NCBI RefSeq assembly: GCF_016862795.1
Contig: NZ_BONQ01000017.1
Span: 214,003 to 278,002, forward strand
Direction: 5' to 3'
Length of the DNA stretch: 64,000 nucleotides
Source of the DNA: Dactylosporangium siamense
GTDB lineage: Bacteria; Actinomycetota; Actinomycetes; Mycobacteriales; Micromonosporaceae
The notes beneath the pieces are model-generated. The model worked only from the letters and a program-made list of their open reading frames with translations. It searched no databases and was not told where the DNA came from. The position numbers were made by a program, and so were the translations under genes. The first letter of the stretch is position 1. Every line of letters starts with the position of its first letter. Of this stretch, positions 17,406-25,335 are shown piece after piece.

Positions 17406-18691
17406 GGTGCTTCCAGGGCGCCGTCGGGGCGGCGCACGACGGCGGCCCACCGGTCGAACAGGAACTTCGTCGGCGGATACTTCGCCGCCTCCACCTCGTC
17501 CACGTCGACGCCCCAGCCGGGCCGCTCCGACGGGTACATGTACCCCTTGACCACGTCGGGGCAGCCGGGGAACACCTCGTGGGTGGCCTCGTTGTACTCG
17601 TGCGACTCCTGGAACCCGAACGCGTGGCTGGAGATGTCGACGGCCAGGTTCGCCGCGACCCCGACCGGCGACACGTCGGCGGGGGAGTGGAACGCGGTCC
17701 GCACGCCGCACAGCTCGGCGAGCGCGGCCAGCTTCCGCGTCGGGGTGAGCCCGCCGACCGCCGAGGTGTGCAACCGGATCAGGTCGACCCCTCCGTCGCG
17801 GATGAGCCGCGCCGCGTCCGCGACCGAGCTGATCTGCTCACCGACCGCGAGGGGCACCGGCGAGGCGGCCCTGATCTCGGGCAGCCGGTCGTACAGCTCC
17901 GACGGGATCGGGTCCTCCAGGAACGACAACCCGAACGGCTCCAGGGCCCGGGCCAGGACCACCGCCTGCTTCGGGGTGAGCCGGCTGTGCACGTCGTGCA
18001 TGAGGTTCACGCCCGTCCCGAGCCGCTCCCGGGCGGCCGCGAACAGCGACGGCGTGCCCCGCAGGTAGCGCTCGGGGTCCCAGCCGTCCGGGTTCGGCGA
18101 GTCCGGGTAGTGCCCGCCGGTGCCGGCCGCGCCGTAGCTGCCCAGACCCGGCTCCGCCCGTTGCAGGCGGATGCAGCGGTACCCCTGCGCGATGAGCCGC
18201 TCGGCCTCGTCGAGCACCTCGCCGGTGTCGTTGCCGGAGGCGTGCGTGTACACCTCGACCCCGCCGCGGACCCGCCCGCCGAGCAGCTCGTGCACCGGCA
18301 GGCCGGCCCGCTTCCCGGCGATGTCCCACAACGCCTGGTCCAGCCCCGACAGCGCGTTGTTGAGGACCGGCCCGTTGCGCCAGTACGACGAGTAGTGCAC
18401 GGTGCGGGTGATGTCCTCGATGTCCGCCGGGTGCCGCCCGACGGCGAGTGGGCCGACGTGCTCCTTCACCGCCGCCGCCACGGCCGCGTAGCGCTGCGTG
18501 AACGTCGCGCAGCCCAGCCCGTACAGCCCCGGCTCCGTCGTCTCGACCTTCACCACGACGAGCGGCAGGCCTTCCGGCGCGGTGACGATCGGCCGGACCG
18601 CGGTGATCCTGAGCGCGTCACGGGCCGGCCACGGCGGGACAGACTCGGGCAGACCACCGTCAGGGCCCAGCAACTGGTTCGGGTCGTGCAC
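17402..18691 (-). CDS. Enolase-superfamily sugar-acid dehydratase (mannonate dehydratase/RspA-like)
   Basis: 429-residue member of the mandelate racemase/muconate lactonizing family. The N-terminal capping domain has VLNNALSGLDQALWDIAGKR, and the barrel supplies metal ligands in LMHDVHSRLTP (Asp), FLEDPIP (Glu) and VGEQIS (Glu), with the C-terminal HSPADVSPVG loop as in mannonate dehydratases. It likely dehydrates a hexonate to a 2-keto-3-deoxy acid. GTG start has GGGAGG upstream. Divergent from a ROK kinase; the 65-bp gap carries a LacI-type palindrome. Confidence 0.87.
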   Translation of the reverse strand: MHDPNQLLGPDGGLPESVPPWPARDALRITAVRPIVTAPEGLPLVVVKVETTEPGLYGLGCATFTQRYAAVAAAVKEHVGPLAVGRHPADIEDITRTVHYSSYWRNGPVLNNALSGLDQALWDIAGKRAGLPVHELLGGRVRGGVEVYTHASGNDTGEVLDEAERLIAQGYRCIRLQRAEPGLGSYGAAGTGGHYPDSPNPDGWDPERYLRGTPSLFAAARERLGTGVNLMHDVHSRLTPKQAVVLARALEPFGLSFLEDPIPSELYDRLPEIRAASPVPLAVGEQISSVADAARLIRDGGVDLIRLHTSAVGGLTPTRKLAALAELCGVRTAFHSPADVSPVGVAANLAVDISSHAFGFQESHEYNEATHEVFPGCPDVVKGYMYPSERPGWGVDVDEVEAAKYPPTKFLFDRWAAVVRRPDGALEAP

Positions 18692-18743
18692 GTGGAAACC
18701 TCCCGGCAGCGGTCGCTCATGAATCCGACGATCATGCGTGCGA

Positions 18744-18751
18744 TAACGTTA
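18744..18751. promoter_or_regulatory. LacI-type palindrome overlapping a leaderless -10
   Basis: TAACGTTA, an 8-bp perfect palindrome with the central CG typical of LacI-family operators. TAACGT (18744-18749) is also a TANNNT -10 seven bases before the GTG of the ROK gene, which has no ribosome site. Binding here could control both divergent genes. Confidence 0.5.
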
Positions 18752-18756
18752 CGCCC

Positions 18757-19647
18757 GTGCACGCGCCCGAAGCAGACTCCCGGCCGGTGTGGGTCCTCGA
18801 GATCGGGGGCAGCCACGTCACGGCCGCCGGCGTGTTGCTGGACGACCGCAAGGTGATCCAGCGGCAACGCCACCCCCTCGATCCCGGCCTCGCGGCCGAC
18901 GGCATCGTGAACGCGCTCGCCGCCGCCGCGAAGCTCCTCGAACCGCACCCAGGGGACCGCTGGGCCGTCGCGATGCCGGGCCCCTTCGACTACCGCACCG
19001 GCGTCTCCTTGCACGCCGGCGTCGGCAAGTTCGACAGCCTCCGCGGCGTCGACCTGCGCGCCGCGCTCGCACACGCGATCCCGGCCGCCCCGGACGCGTT
19101 CACCTTCGTCAACGACGCCGACTCCTTCCTCCTCGGCGAATGGGTCGACGGCGCCGCCAAGGGCGCGGCCCGCTGCGTCGCCATCACCCTCGGCACCGGC
19201 ATCGGCTCCGCCTGGCTCGCCGACGGCAGTGTGGTCACCACCGGCCCCGACGTGCCGCCCGACGGCGAGGTGCACTTCTGCACCATCGACGGCGTCGAGC
19301 TCGAGGAGGTCGTCTCCGACCGCGCGCTGATCCGGGCGTACCGGTCGCTGACCGGCGTCGACGTCGACGGCATGCGCGGCCTCGCCACCCGGGCCCGCGA
19401 ACTCGACGCCGCCGCGCAGTCGGTCATCGACACCGCGTTCGGCGCGCTGGGCGTGCTGCTCACCGACTGGCTCACCCGTTTCAAGGCCGAGGTCGTGGTC
19501 TTCGGCGGCTCGATGACCGGCGCCTGGGACCTGATCGAGCCCGCCCTCGCGCTGACCCTGCCCGCCCGCCCGGTGTCGGACACGGAGCACGCCGCCCTGC
19601 TGGGCGCCGCCTGGGCCGCCGCCCATCCCACGGCCGCCGTGTACTGA
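18757..19647 (+). CDS. ROK-family sugar kinase
   Basis: 296-residue ASKHA-fold kinase. N-terminal phosphate loop VLEIGGSHVTAAGV (a DIGGT variant with Glu for Asp), catalytic Asp in VNDADSFLLGE (about 127-129; ROKs usually show NDANAA), adenosine loop LGTGIGSAWL (about 147-156) and a C-terminal VVFGGSMTGAW. The classical ROK zinc motif is absent or reduced (VHFCTIDGVELEE). GTG start lacks a ribosome site and appears leaderless. Likely phosphorylates the keto-deoxy acid or sugar handled by the divergent dehydratase/epimerase pair. Confidence 0.83.
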   Translation: MHAPEADSRPVWVLEIGGSHVTAAGVLLDDRKVIQRQRHPLDPGLAADGIVNALAAAAKLLEPHPGDRWAVAMPGPFDYRTGVSLHAGVGKFDSLRGVDLRAALAHAIPAAPDAFTFVNDADSFLLGEWVDGAAKGAARCVAITLGTGIGSAWLADGSVVTTGPDVPPDGEVHFCTIDGVELEEVVSDRALIRAYRSLTGVDVDGMRGLATRARELDAAAQSVIDTAFGALGVLLTDWLTRFKAEVVVFGGSMTGAWDLIEPALALTLPARPVSDTEHAALLGAAWAAAHPTAAVY

Positions 19648-19669
19648 GCGGCGAGGCCGCCGCTTTTTT
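19648..19669 (+). terminator. Rho-independent terminator after the ROK gene
   Basis: Stem GCGGCG (19648-19653) / CGCCGC (19658-19663), four-base loop AGGC, followed by six T (19664-19669). It begins directly after the TGA. One of few canonical U-tract terminators in the window. Confidence 0.85.
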
Positions 19670-19714
19670 CGGATATTTCCGACATGTTGGTGCCTTCGCG
19701 CCGAGAATCATGCG

Positions 19715-19921
19715 GTGCGGGGGATGCGGGTGCTCGTCACCGGGGACGGCCGGTGGCGGCTCGAGGTGCGGGCGCGGGGCGTCGACGTCTACGATCGCGG
19801 CACCCAGGACACCCGCCGGACCCGGGTCGGCGCACTGGTGCTGCGCCAGGCGGACCTGGACCGCGCCGTGCGCTTCCTGCTCGACCACGGCGCCGACGTC
19901 GAGACGCTGCGCGAGCGCTGA
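19715..19921 (+). CDS. Small hypothetical protein (68 aa)
   Basis: Not recognised. 68 residues beginning MRGMRVLVTGDGRW and ending VETLRER, basic (many Arg), no signal or membrane segment. Codon use is normal for the region. The start could be the GTG at 19715 or the ATG at 19724; the latter is preceded by GCGGGGG but very closely. It is isolated between a terminator and a hairpin-forming intergenic region. Confidence 0.5.
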   Translation: MRGMRVLVTGDGRWRLEVRARGVDVYDRGTQDTRRTRVGALVLRQADLDRAVRFLLDHGADVETLRER

Positions 19922-20019
19922 CCACCCCCGCAACCGTCACGAGTGACCGGTCCGCGACTCCGATCAACGCCCGCAGGCCGCCCGCCCAACGGTTTGCCGC
20001 ATCCCGCGCACCGCTCACA

Positions 20020-20069
20020 GATCGAAGTCGCGGCCGGGTCGTCCGGACGGCCGTGGGGCGACTTCGATC
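20020..20069. repeat. Long inverted repeat between convergent genes
   Basis: GATCGAAGTCGC (20020-20031) and GCGACTTCGATC (20058-20069) are perfect 12-bp arms around a 26-base GC-rich loop. It lies between convergent genes ending at 19921 and 20159 and could terminate both. The right arm plus ACGG is identical to 7068-7083, suggesting a dispersed repeat family. Confidence 0.75.
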
Positions 20070-20158
20070 ACGGAAGCAGGACGAGGGCGCGACCCGCGAC
20101 GCGCGACGCGCTTCGGGCAAGGGCAGCGCAAGGGCAAGGGCAAGGCAACGGGTGGCGG

Positions 20159-20890
20159 TCAGCGGCCGCCGGCCACCCGCAGCGTCGTGCCGGTGACGTA
20201 GGAGGCGGCGGGGCTCAGCAGCCAGGCGATCGCCTCGGCGACCTCGGACGGCTCGCCGGGGCGGCCGAGCGGGGCGCCCGGGCCGGCCCGTTCGGCGCGG
20301 TCGGGATCGCCGGAGACGGCGTGGATCTCGGTGCGGATGATGCCCGGGGCCACGCCGTTGACGCGGATGCCGGCGGGGCCGAGCTCCTTCGACAGGCCGA
20401 TCGTGAGGGTGTCGAGGGCGGCCTTGCTCGCCGCGTAGTGGATGTACTCGCCGGGGCTGCCCAGGGTCGCGGCGCCCGAGGAGACGTTGACGATGGCGCC
20501 GCCGCGGGGCAGGACGCGGGTGGCCTCGCGGGCACACAGGAAGGCGCCGACGATGTTGACGTCGACGACGCGGCGCAGGTCGGCGGTGTCGAGGTCGGCG
20601 AACGGGCCGATCGCGGAGGTGGTGCCGGCGTTGTTGACCAGGCCGGTGACCGGGCCGAGCGCGGCGGCGGCGGTCGCGAAGAGCCGCACCACGTCGTCCT
20701 CGGCGGACGTGTCGACCTGCACGGCGACGGCGGTCCCGCCGGTGGACTCGACCGCGGCGACGACCGCGGCCGCCGCGTCCGCGGAGCGCTGGTAGCCGAC
20801 GGCGACGCGGTGGCCGTCGCCGGCGAGGCGGACGGCGGTCGCCGCGCCGATGCCCCGGCTGCCGCCGGTGACGATGGTGACCCGGTCCAT
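20159..20890 (-). CDS. SDR-family oxidoreductase
   Basis: 243-residue classical short-chain dehydrogenase. Cofactor motif TGGSRGIGAATA (residues 8-19), NNAG (about 88-91), catalytic Ser in NVSSG and YxxxK in YIHYAASKAAL (about 152-156), C-terminal TGTTLRVAGG. All active-site elements are present. Start ATG is 2 bases past the stop of the upstream GST-like gene, so the two form an operon with the second SDR gene further up. Substrate unknown. Confidence 0.9.
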   Translation of the reverse strand: MDRVTIVTGGSRGIGAATAVRLAGDGHRVAVGYQRSADAAAAVVAAVESTGGTAVAVQVDTSAEDDVVRLFATAAAALGPVTGLVNNAGTTSAIGPFADLDTADLRRVVDVNIVGAFLCAREATRVLPRGGAIVNVSSGAATLGSPGEYIHYAASKAALDTLTIGLSKELGPAGIRVNGVAPGIIRTEIHAVSGDPDRAERAGPGAPLGRPGEPSEVAEAIAWLLSPAASYVTGTTLRVAGGR

Positions 20891-20892
20891 GG

Positions 20893-21813
20893 TCAGATCC
20901 TAGGCGCCACGGGGAGGTCCCAGCCGGACAGGTCGGGGCCGAGCGGGACGATGCCCGACGGGTTGATGTCGCGGTGGACCTCGTAGTAGTGCCGTTTGAT
21001 GTGGTCGAAGTTCACCGTGTCGCCGAAGCCCGGGGTCTGGAAGAGGTCCCGGGCGTAGTTCCACAGGACCGGCAGCTCGGTGAGCTTGTCGCGGTTGCAC
21101 TTGAAGTGGCCGTGGTAGACCGCGTCGAACCTGACGAGGGTGGTGAAGAGGCGGATGTCGGCCTCGGTGATCTGGTCGCCGACGAGGTAGCGCCGGGTCG
21201 AGAGCCGCTCCGAGAGCCAGTCCAAGCGGTCGAACAACCGCGTGTACGCGGCGGCGTAGGCCTCCTGCGAACCGGCGAAACCGGCCCGGTACACGCCGTT
21301 GTTGACGTCGCGGAAGACCAGGTCGTTGACCTCGTCGATCTCCTCGCGCAGCGCCTCGGGATACAGCTGCGGCGCACCGGGAGCATGAAACTGCGCCCAC
21401 TGCGTGGACAGGTCGAGGGTGATCTGGGCGTAGTCGTTGGTGACGACCTGCCCGGTGGTGACGTCGACGATGCAGGGCACGGTGATGCCGCGCTCGTAGC
21501 CGGGGAAACGGGCGAAGTACGCGTCCTGGATGCGCTCGATGCCCAGCACCGGGTCGCGGCCGCCCGGGTCGAGGTCGAAGGTCCAGCTGCGCTGGTCGTG
21601 GGTGGGTCCGCAGACGCCCATCGACAGCACGTCCTGCAGCCCGAGCAGCTCCCGCACGATGATCGCGCGGCTGGCCCAGGGGCAGGCCCGGCTCACCACC
21701 AGTCGGTAGCGGCCGGGCTCGACCGGGTAGCCGTCGCGGCCGTCGGCGGTGATGCGGGACGTGATGTAGTTCCGGTCCCGCTGGAACTCGCCGGTCGACC
21801 GGTAGGCACCCAT
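20893..21813 (-). CDS. Glutathionyl-hydroquinone-reductase-like GST (YqjG/ECM4 type)
   Basis: 306 residues. The thioredoxin-like N-terminal half carries the family's CPWA active-site motif (RACPWASRAIIVREL, Cys near residue 45), and the all-alpha GST_C half has EEIDEVNDLVFRDVNNGVYRAG and LVGDQITEADIRLFTTL. Length matches xenobiotic reductases/GSH-lyases of the ECM4 family. Actinomycetes use mycothiol rather than glutathione, so the thiol cofactor here is uncertain. ATG at 21813 is followed by MGAYRSTGEFQRD. Confidence 0.88.
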   Translation of the reverse strand: MGAYRSTGEFQRDRNYITSRITADGRDGYPVEPGRYRLVVSRACPWASRAIIVRELLGLQDVLSMGVCGPTHDQRSWTFDLDPGGRDPVLGIERIQDAYFARFPGYERGITVPCIVDVTTGQVVTNDYAQITLDLSTQWAQFHAPGAPQLYPEALREEIDEVNDLVFRDVNNGVYRAGFAGSQEAYAAAYTRLFDRLDWLSERLSTRRYLVGDQITEADIRLFTTLVRFDAVYHGHFKCNRDKLTELPVLWNYARDLFQTPGFGDTVNFDHIKRHYYEVHRDINPSGIVPLGPDLSGWDLPVAPRI

Positions 21814-21818
21814 ACGTC

Positions 21819-22517
21819 CTATCCTGCCATCGCCGCGTACCGCGCCGCCGGGTCCGCGGTCAGCGAGGCCTTGGCGCCGCGGGACGTGTCGTCGGCGAGG
21901 ACCTCGTCGCGGTCCTGCTCGACCGCGTCGAACACCTGCGCCGCGACGGACGAGGGGCTGATCTTCGGGGCGTCGACGGACGCGGCCATGTCGGTGTCGA
22001 CGTAGCCGACGTGCAGGCCGGTGACGCCGACGCCCTGCGGGGCGAGCTCGAGGCGCAGCGCGTCGCTGGCGGACCAGAGGGCGGCCTTGGTGGCGCTGTA
22101 CGACTGCCCGAACGCGACCCACGACAGCGCCGAGTGCACGTTGACGATCCGCCCGCCGCCGTTCGCGAGGAGCTGCGGCAGGAAGGCGCGGGTCACGTGG
22201 ATCGGGCCGTAGAAGTTGGTCTCGAACTCGCGCCGCACCTCGTCGAGGTCGCCGGTGACGAGGCTGGCTCCGACGTAGATGCCGGCGTTGTTGATCAGCA
22301 CGGTGACGTCGCCGGTCTGCGAGGCGGCCCGGAGGACCGACGCGGGGTCGGTGACGTCGAGGGCGACGGCCTCGACGCCCGGGGTGGTGACGGTGCGCGG
22401 GTCGCGGGCGGCGGCGTAGACCTTCCGGGCGCCACGGGCGACGGCCTCGGCCGCCAGCGCCTTGCCGATGCCCCGGTTCCCGCCGGTGACCAGGACAACT
22501 GCCGTCTTGAGATCCAT
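21819..22517 (-). CDS. SDR-family oxidoreductase, TetR-controlled
   Basis: 232-residue short-chain dehydrogenase: VTGGNRGIGKALA cofactor loop (residues 8-20), NNAGIYVG, catalytic Ser in VHSALSW and YSATKAAL (YxxxK, about 138-142). ATG at 22517 has GAGGAGC upstream; the longer in-frame start would run through the operators and is rejected. Two perfect AAACCGATCGGTTT palindromes lie between it and the divergent TetR gene, so it is the likely main target of that repressor. The GST gene starts 5 bases after its end. Confidence 0.9.
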   Translation of the reverse strand: MDLKTAVVLVTGGNRGIGKALAAEAVARGARKVYAAARDPRTVTTPGVEAVALDVTDPASVLRAASQTGDVTVLINNAGIYVGASLVTGDLDEVRREFETNFYGPIHVTRAFLPQLLANGGGRIVNVHSALSWVAFGQSYSATKAALWSASDALRLELAPQGVGVTGLHVGYVDTDMAASVDAPKISPSSVAAQVFDAVEQDRDEVLADDTSRGAKASLTADPAARYAAMAG

Positions 22518-22532
22518 GCCGAGCTCCTCAAT

Positions 22533-22546
22533 AAACCGATCGGTTT
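22533..22546. promoter_or_regulatory. TetR operator, copy 1
   Basis: AAACCGATCGGTTT, perfect 14-bp palindrome preceded by T; 16 bases upstream of the SDR start. Confidence 0.85.
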
Positions 22547-22565
22547 CCGGTGAACGTGCCAACCA

Positions 22566-22581
22566 TAAACCGATCGGTTTA
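22566..22581. promoter_or_regulatory. TetR operator, copy 2
   Basis: TAAACCGATCGGTTTA, perfect 16-bp palindrome. The cores of the two sites are 34 bp apart. This copy overlaps the TetR gene's probable -10 box TACACT (22580-22585), six bases before its GTG. Confidence 0.85.
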
Positions 22582-22591
22582 CACTTGGCAT

Positions 22592-23167
22592 GTGACGTCA
22601 CCGACACGCGAACGCCTCTTGCGCGCCGCCGCCGACCTGTTCTATGCCGAAGGTGTCGGCGCGGTGGGCGTCGAGCGCCTGTGCCAGACCGCGGGCGTGT
22701 CGAAACGGTCGATGTATCAGCTGTTCGCGACCAAGGACGACCTGGTCGCCGAGGCGCTGCGGGTGCACGGGCCGGCCATCGTCGCGCACTACTTCCCGCC
22801 CGAGGACGCCGACCTCACCCCGCGCGAGCGGATCCTGCACGTGTTCAGGGTCCTCGAGGAGCAGTCCGGCGCGCCGGGCTTCCACGGTTGCCCGTTCGCC
22901 AACACCACCATCGAGCTGCACGACGCGTCGCACCAGGCCAGCCGCGTCGCCTGGGAGTTCAAACTGCAGTTGGAGGTGTACTTCCAGCGCCAGGCCGCCC
23001 GGCTCGGCGCCCCGGATCCGCGGCAGCTCGGCACGCAACTGCTGATGCTGTTCGACGGCGCCTCGGTCCGCGCCGTGATGCGCGGCGGCGGCCTCGACGG
23101 CGTCGCCACCCGCACCGCCGAGATGCTGCTGGATGTCAGGCCCGAGGTGATCGACCCATCCCGTTGA
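22592..23167 (+). CDS. TetR-family repressor
   Basis: 191 residues; helix-turn-helix at about residues 26-47 (GVERLCQTAGVSKRSMYQLFAT), then a TetR_C domain containing FHGCPFANTTIELHD, typical of regulators of quinone/electrophile-responsive SDR or reductase genes. The Cys in HGCPF could be redox- or electrophile-sensing, an inference. GTG at 22592 has no ribosome site but TACACT lies six bases upstream, indicating a leaderless transcript. Autoregulation through the overlapping palindrome is likely. Confidence 0.9.
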   Translation: MTSPTRERLLRAAADLFYAEGVGAVGVERLCQTAGVSKRSMYQLFATKDDLVAEALRVHGPAIVAHYFPPEDADLTPRERILHVFRVLEEQSGAPGFHGCPFANTTIELHDASHQASRVAWEFKLQLEVYFQRQAARLGAPDPRQLGTQLLMLFDGASVRAVMRGGGLDGVATRTAEMLLDVRPEVIDPSR

Positions 23168-23244
23168 CGCGCTGGCACGTCAACCAACGGCGGAGTGCGG
23201 GACCGGAATGGCCGTCGCGATTTGGACGGCCGCCCCCTGACGCG

Positions 23245-24051
23245 TCAGGTGAAGACGGCGGCGAAGGCCGCGTGGACCGGGGTGCCCTTGAGCCGGTCGT
23301 ACACCGCGAACACCACGCGATCGAAGTGCTGGACGTCGGCCAGGGCGGCGGCGAACGCGGTCGCCACGTCGGCGGGCACGTTGCGGAACACGCCGCAGCC
23401 CCACCCGCCGAGGACCAGGGTGCGGTGCCCGTGCGCGGCGGCGACGGCCAGCACGCGGCGGGCCCGGCGGTGCAGCACGGCCGGGACGTCGGCGGCGTCC
23501 TGCGGCTGGTTGCGCAGGATCGCACCGAGGTTCGGCGCGGCGGCGGTCAGGAACGTGGCGTGGTGCGGCGCGTCGAGCAGCCGGGCCTTGTCGTCGCGGA
23601 ACACGGGGACGCCGGGGGAGTGGATGACCCGGTCGCTGTAGCGCAGGTCGTGGTGCTCGCGGTGGAACGCGTAGAACTCCGGTGCCGCGCGCAGGCACGG
23701 ATACAGCGCGGACGCGCGGGCCAGGCTCTCCTCCTGCGCCTCGGCGCCGCCGAGGAAGCCGCCGCCCGGGTTCTTCGCGGAGGCGAACACGAGACACGCG
23801 ACGCCGCCCGGCGTCCCGGCCAGGCGGCGGGCCGCGGCCAGGGTCGACTCGCCGGTGACCTCGACGGCGGGCACGGCGGCCGGGCCGGCGGGTGGCGGCA
23901 GCGGGTCGTCGGGCCGGAACAGCCTGGTCCCGGCGACGGCCGCGGTCACCGCAGGGCCGATGCGGACCAGGTCGCCGGCCTGGTTGCGGTATTCGCCGGC
24001 GGCCGCGATCGCGACGCTCTGCCGGGCGATCTCCCGCAGCCGCCCGCTCAC
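23245..24051 (-). CDS. Bacterial-type poly(ADP-ribose) glycohydrolase (TIGR02452/DUF2263)
   Basis: 268-residue macrodomain-fold enzyme that releases ADP-ribose from poly(ADP-ribose). The diagnostic segment NPGGGFLGGAEAQEESLAR (about residues 93-111) has the GGG loop followed by QEES with the paired catalytic glutamates; the adenosine-side LGGWGCGVFRN (about 213-223) is also intact. Length fits the compact bacterial PARGs (Thermomonospora type). No PARP or other ADP-ribosyltransferase gene is next to it. It stands alone between the TetR gene and a small membrane protein. Confidence 0.88.
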   Translation of the reverse strand: MSGRLREIARQSVAIAAAGEYRNQAGDLVRIGPAVTAAVAGTRLFRPDDPLPPPAGPAAVPAVEVTGESTLAAARRLAGTPGGVACLVFASAKNPGGGFLGGAEAQEESLARASALYPCLRAAPEFYAFHREHHDLRYSDRVIHSPGVPVFRDDKARLLDAPHHATFLTAAAPNLGAILRNQPQDAADVPAVLHRRARRVLAVAAAHGHRTLVLGGWGCGVFRNVPADVATAFAAALADVQHFDRVVFAVYDRLKGTPVHAAFAAVFT

Positions 24052-24169
24052 GGTTCCCCCCGAAGATCAAGTGCGGACATGCCGCCACGGTACCGACCAC
24101 CGCCGCCGCCGACCATCGAGTTTCCTCTGTGCCAGGGTTCGCGCCGGGCCCGGCGGGTACGGGACCGGT

Positions 24170-24421
24170 ATGCCCATCGACGCGCAACCGCCGGGGCGGC
24201 GAGGGACCGTCGGGCACCCGTACAGCCCCCTGAACCTGCGGCTGGTCCTGGCCACGTTCGGGCTCGTCACGTCCGTCGTCTTCGCGGTGCTGCTGTTCCG
24301 GGCCGACCTGCCCCTGCCGGCCTGGCTGTTCGTGTTCCTCGCGGCCGTCGCCGCGGTCGACCTCGTCGTGATCCAGCGCCGCCGCCACGCCCGCGGCGGC
24401 CACCACTCGCTGTTCGAGTAG
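24170..24421 (+). CDS. Small membrane protein (DUF6343-like)
   Basis: 83 residues with two membrane helices (about 25-43 and 50-66) and a basic C-terminus RRRHARGGHH. The opening GHPYSPLNLRLVLATFGL resembles actinomycete DUF6343 proteins, though I cannot confirm the family without a search. ATG at 24170 follows GGGACCGGT. Divergent from the PARG gene with a 118-bp gap. Confidence 0.65.
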   Translation: MPIDAQPPGRRGTVGHPYSPLNLRLVLATFGLVTSVVFAVLLFRADLPLPAWLFVFLAAVAAVDLVVIQRRRHARGGHHSLFE

Positions 24422-24459
24422 GCGGGTTGGAGCATCGATCCGCGGGGCATGTACCGGTC

Positions 24460-24600
24460 ATGCCGTGGGTCGTGTGGGTGCTGGTCGGGGCCGTGTCACT
24501 GCGGGCCGGGCTCGGGCTGCTGGTGTTGTGGGACCGGCGCCCCCGAGCGGCGGGCCGCGCAGCGACGGCGGCGCGCCGAGCATCGACGGCGGCCCGCTGA
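24460..24600 (+). CDS. Possible tiny membrane protein (46 aa)
   Basis: ATG reading frame with one strong hydrophobic helix (WVVWVLVGAVSLRAGLGLLV) and an Arg/Ala-rich tail. No clear ribosome site and no homologue recognised. Its position 38 bases after the preceding membrane protein is the main support; it could be spurious. Confidence 0.3.
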   Translation: MPWVVWVLVGAVSLRAGLGLLVLWDRRPRAAGRAATAARRASTAAR

Positions 24601-24720
24601 CCTTCGCGCGCCCCGCCCACGTTCGGGCGACAGGTGCTATCGACCGTGCGTTATGCGAGGCTGACGGTTGGGTATCACCTCCAGACACCCGTGACCCCGA
24701 CTTCACGGAGGGATGGCTCG

Positions 24721-25335
24721 ATGTCCGAACCCGTGAGGCGAGCACACGCGAGGCGCACCCCGGCCGAGCGTCGCATGGTGGCCGCGGTCCTCGCGGTCGC
24801 ATTGTTGGTGTTGCTGGTGCTGCTGCTGTCGTACTGCACCGCGCTCCGCCGCAACGGCACCCCCGGCGCGACCGGCACGGCATCCCCGACCGCCACCCGC
24901 ACCAACCCCGGCCCGTCCGGCAGCGCCGCCCGCACCTCGGGCCCCGCCACCGGCGGCTCGACCGGCGCCGGCAGCGGCGCGACGGGCGGCGGCGCGGCCG
25001 GCCGCTCCTCGGGTCCGGCCGGCACCGCGACCGGCGGCTCCTCGACCGGCGCAGGCGGCAGCTCTGCGGGCGCGACCGGCGGCGGCGCGACAGCCGCGGG
25101 CGGCGGTGCGACGGCCGGCGGCGGTGCGACGGCGGGCGGCAGTTCCGCGGGTGTGGCGGGCGGTGGGGCGACGACCACGGCCGGCCCGGTGACACCGAGC
25201 GGCGCCCCCGGCACGGGCGGCGGCGGTGGTCTCGGCATGCGTTCCCCGCTGCTCGCCGGCACCGGCATCGCCCTGCTCCTGGCGGCCGCGGCGCTCGTCG
25301 TGTTCCGCCTGCGACCGGCCACCGGCTGGCGCTGA
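24721..25335 (+). CDS. Cell-wall protein with LAGTG sorting signal, Gly/Ser/Thr-rich stalk
   Basis: 204 residues. N-terminal basic segment plus hydrophobic signal/anchor (about residues 28-45), then some 120 residues almost wholly Gly, Ser, Ala and Thr (no globular domain), then LAGTG at residues 178-182, a hydrophobic segment of 13 residues and a basic tail RLRPATGWR. LAxTG + hydrophobic + basic is the cell-wall sorting layout recognised by class E sortases. ATG at 24721 follows GGAGGG. Its stop overlaps the sortase start by one base, so the two are a substrate-enzyme pair by context. Confidence 0.75.
   Translation: MSEPVRRAHARRTPAERRMVAAVLAVALLVLLVLLLSYCTALRRNGTPGATGTASPTATRTNPGPSGSAARTSGPATGGSTGAGSGATGGGAAGRSSGPAGTATGGSSTGAGGSSAGATGGGATAAGGGATAGGGATAGGSSAGVAGGGATTTAGPVTPSGAPGTGGGGGLGMRSPLLAGTGIALLLAAAALVVFRLRPATGWR

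Noticed and set aside
19922..20158. Short frames in the gap between the 68-aa gene and the SDR
   Set aside because: Composition is Arg/Ala-rich, there is no start context, and the DNA is dominated by the inverted repeat.
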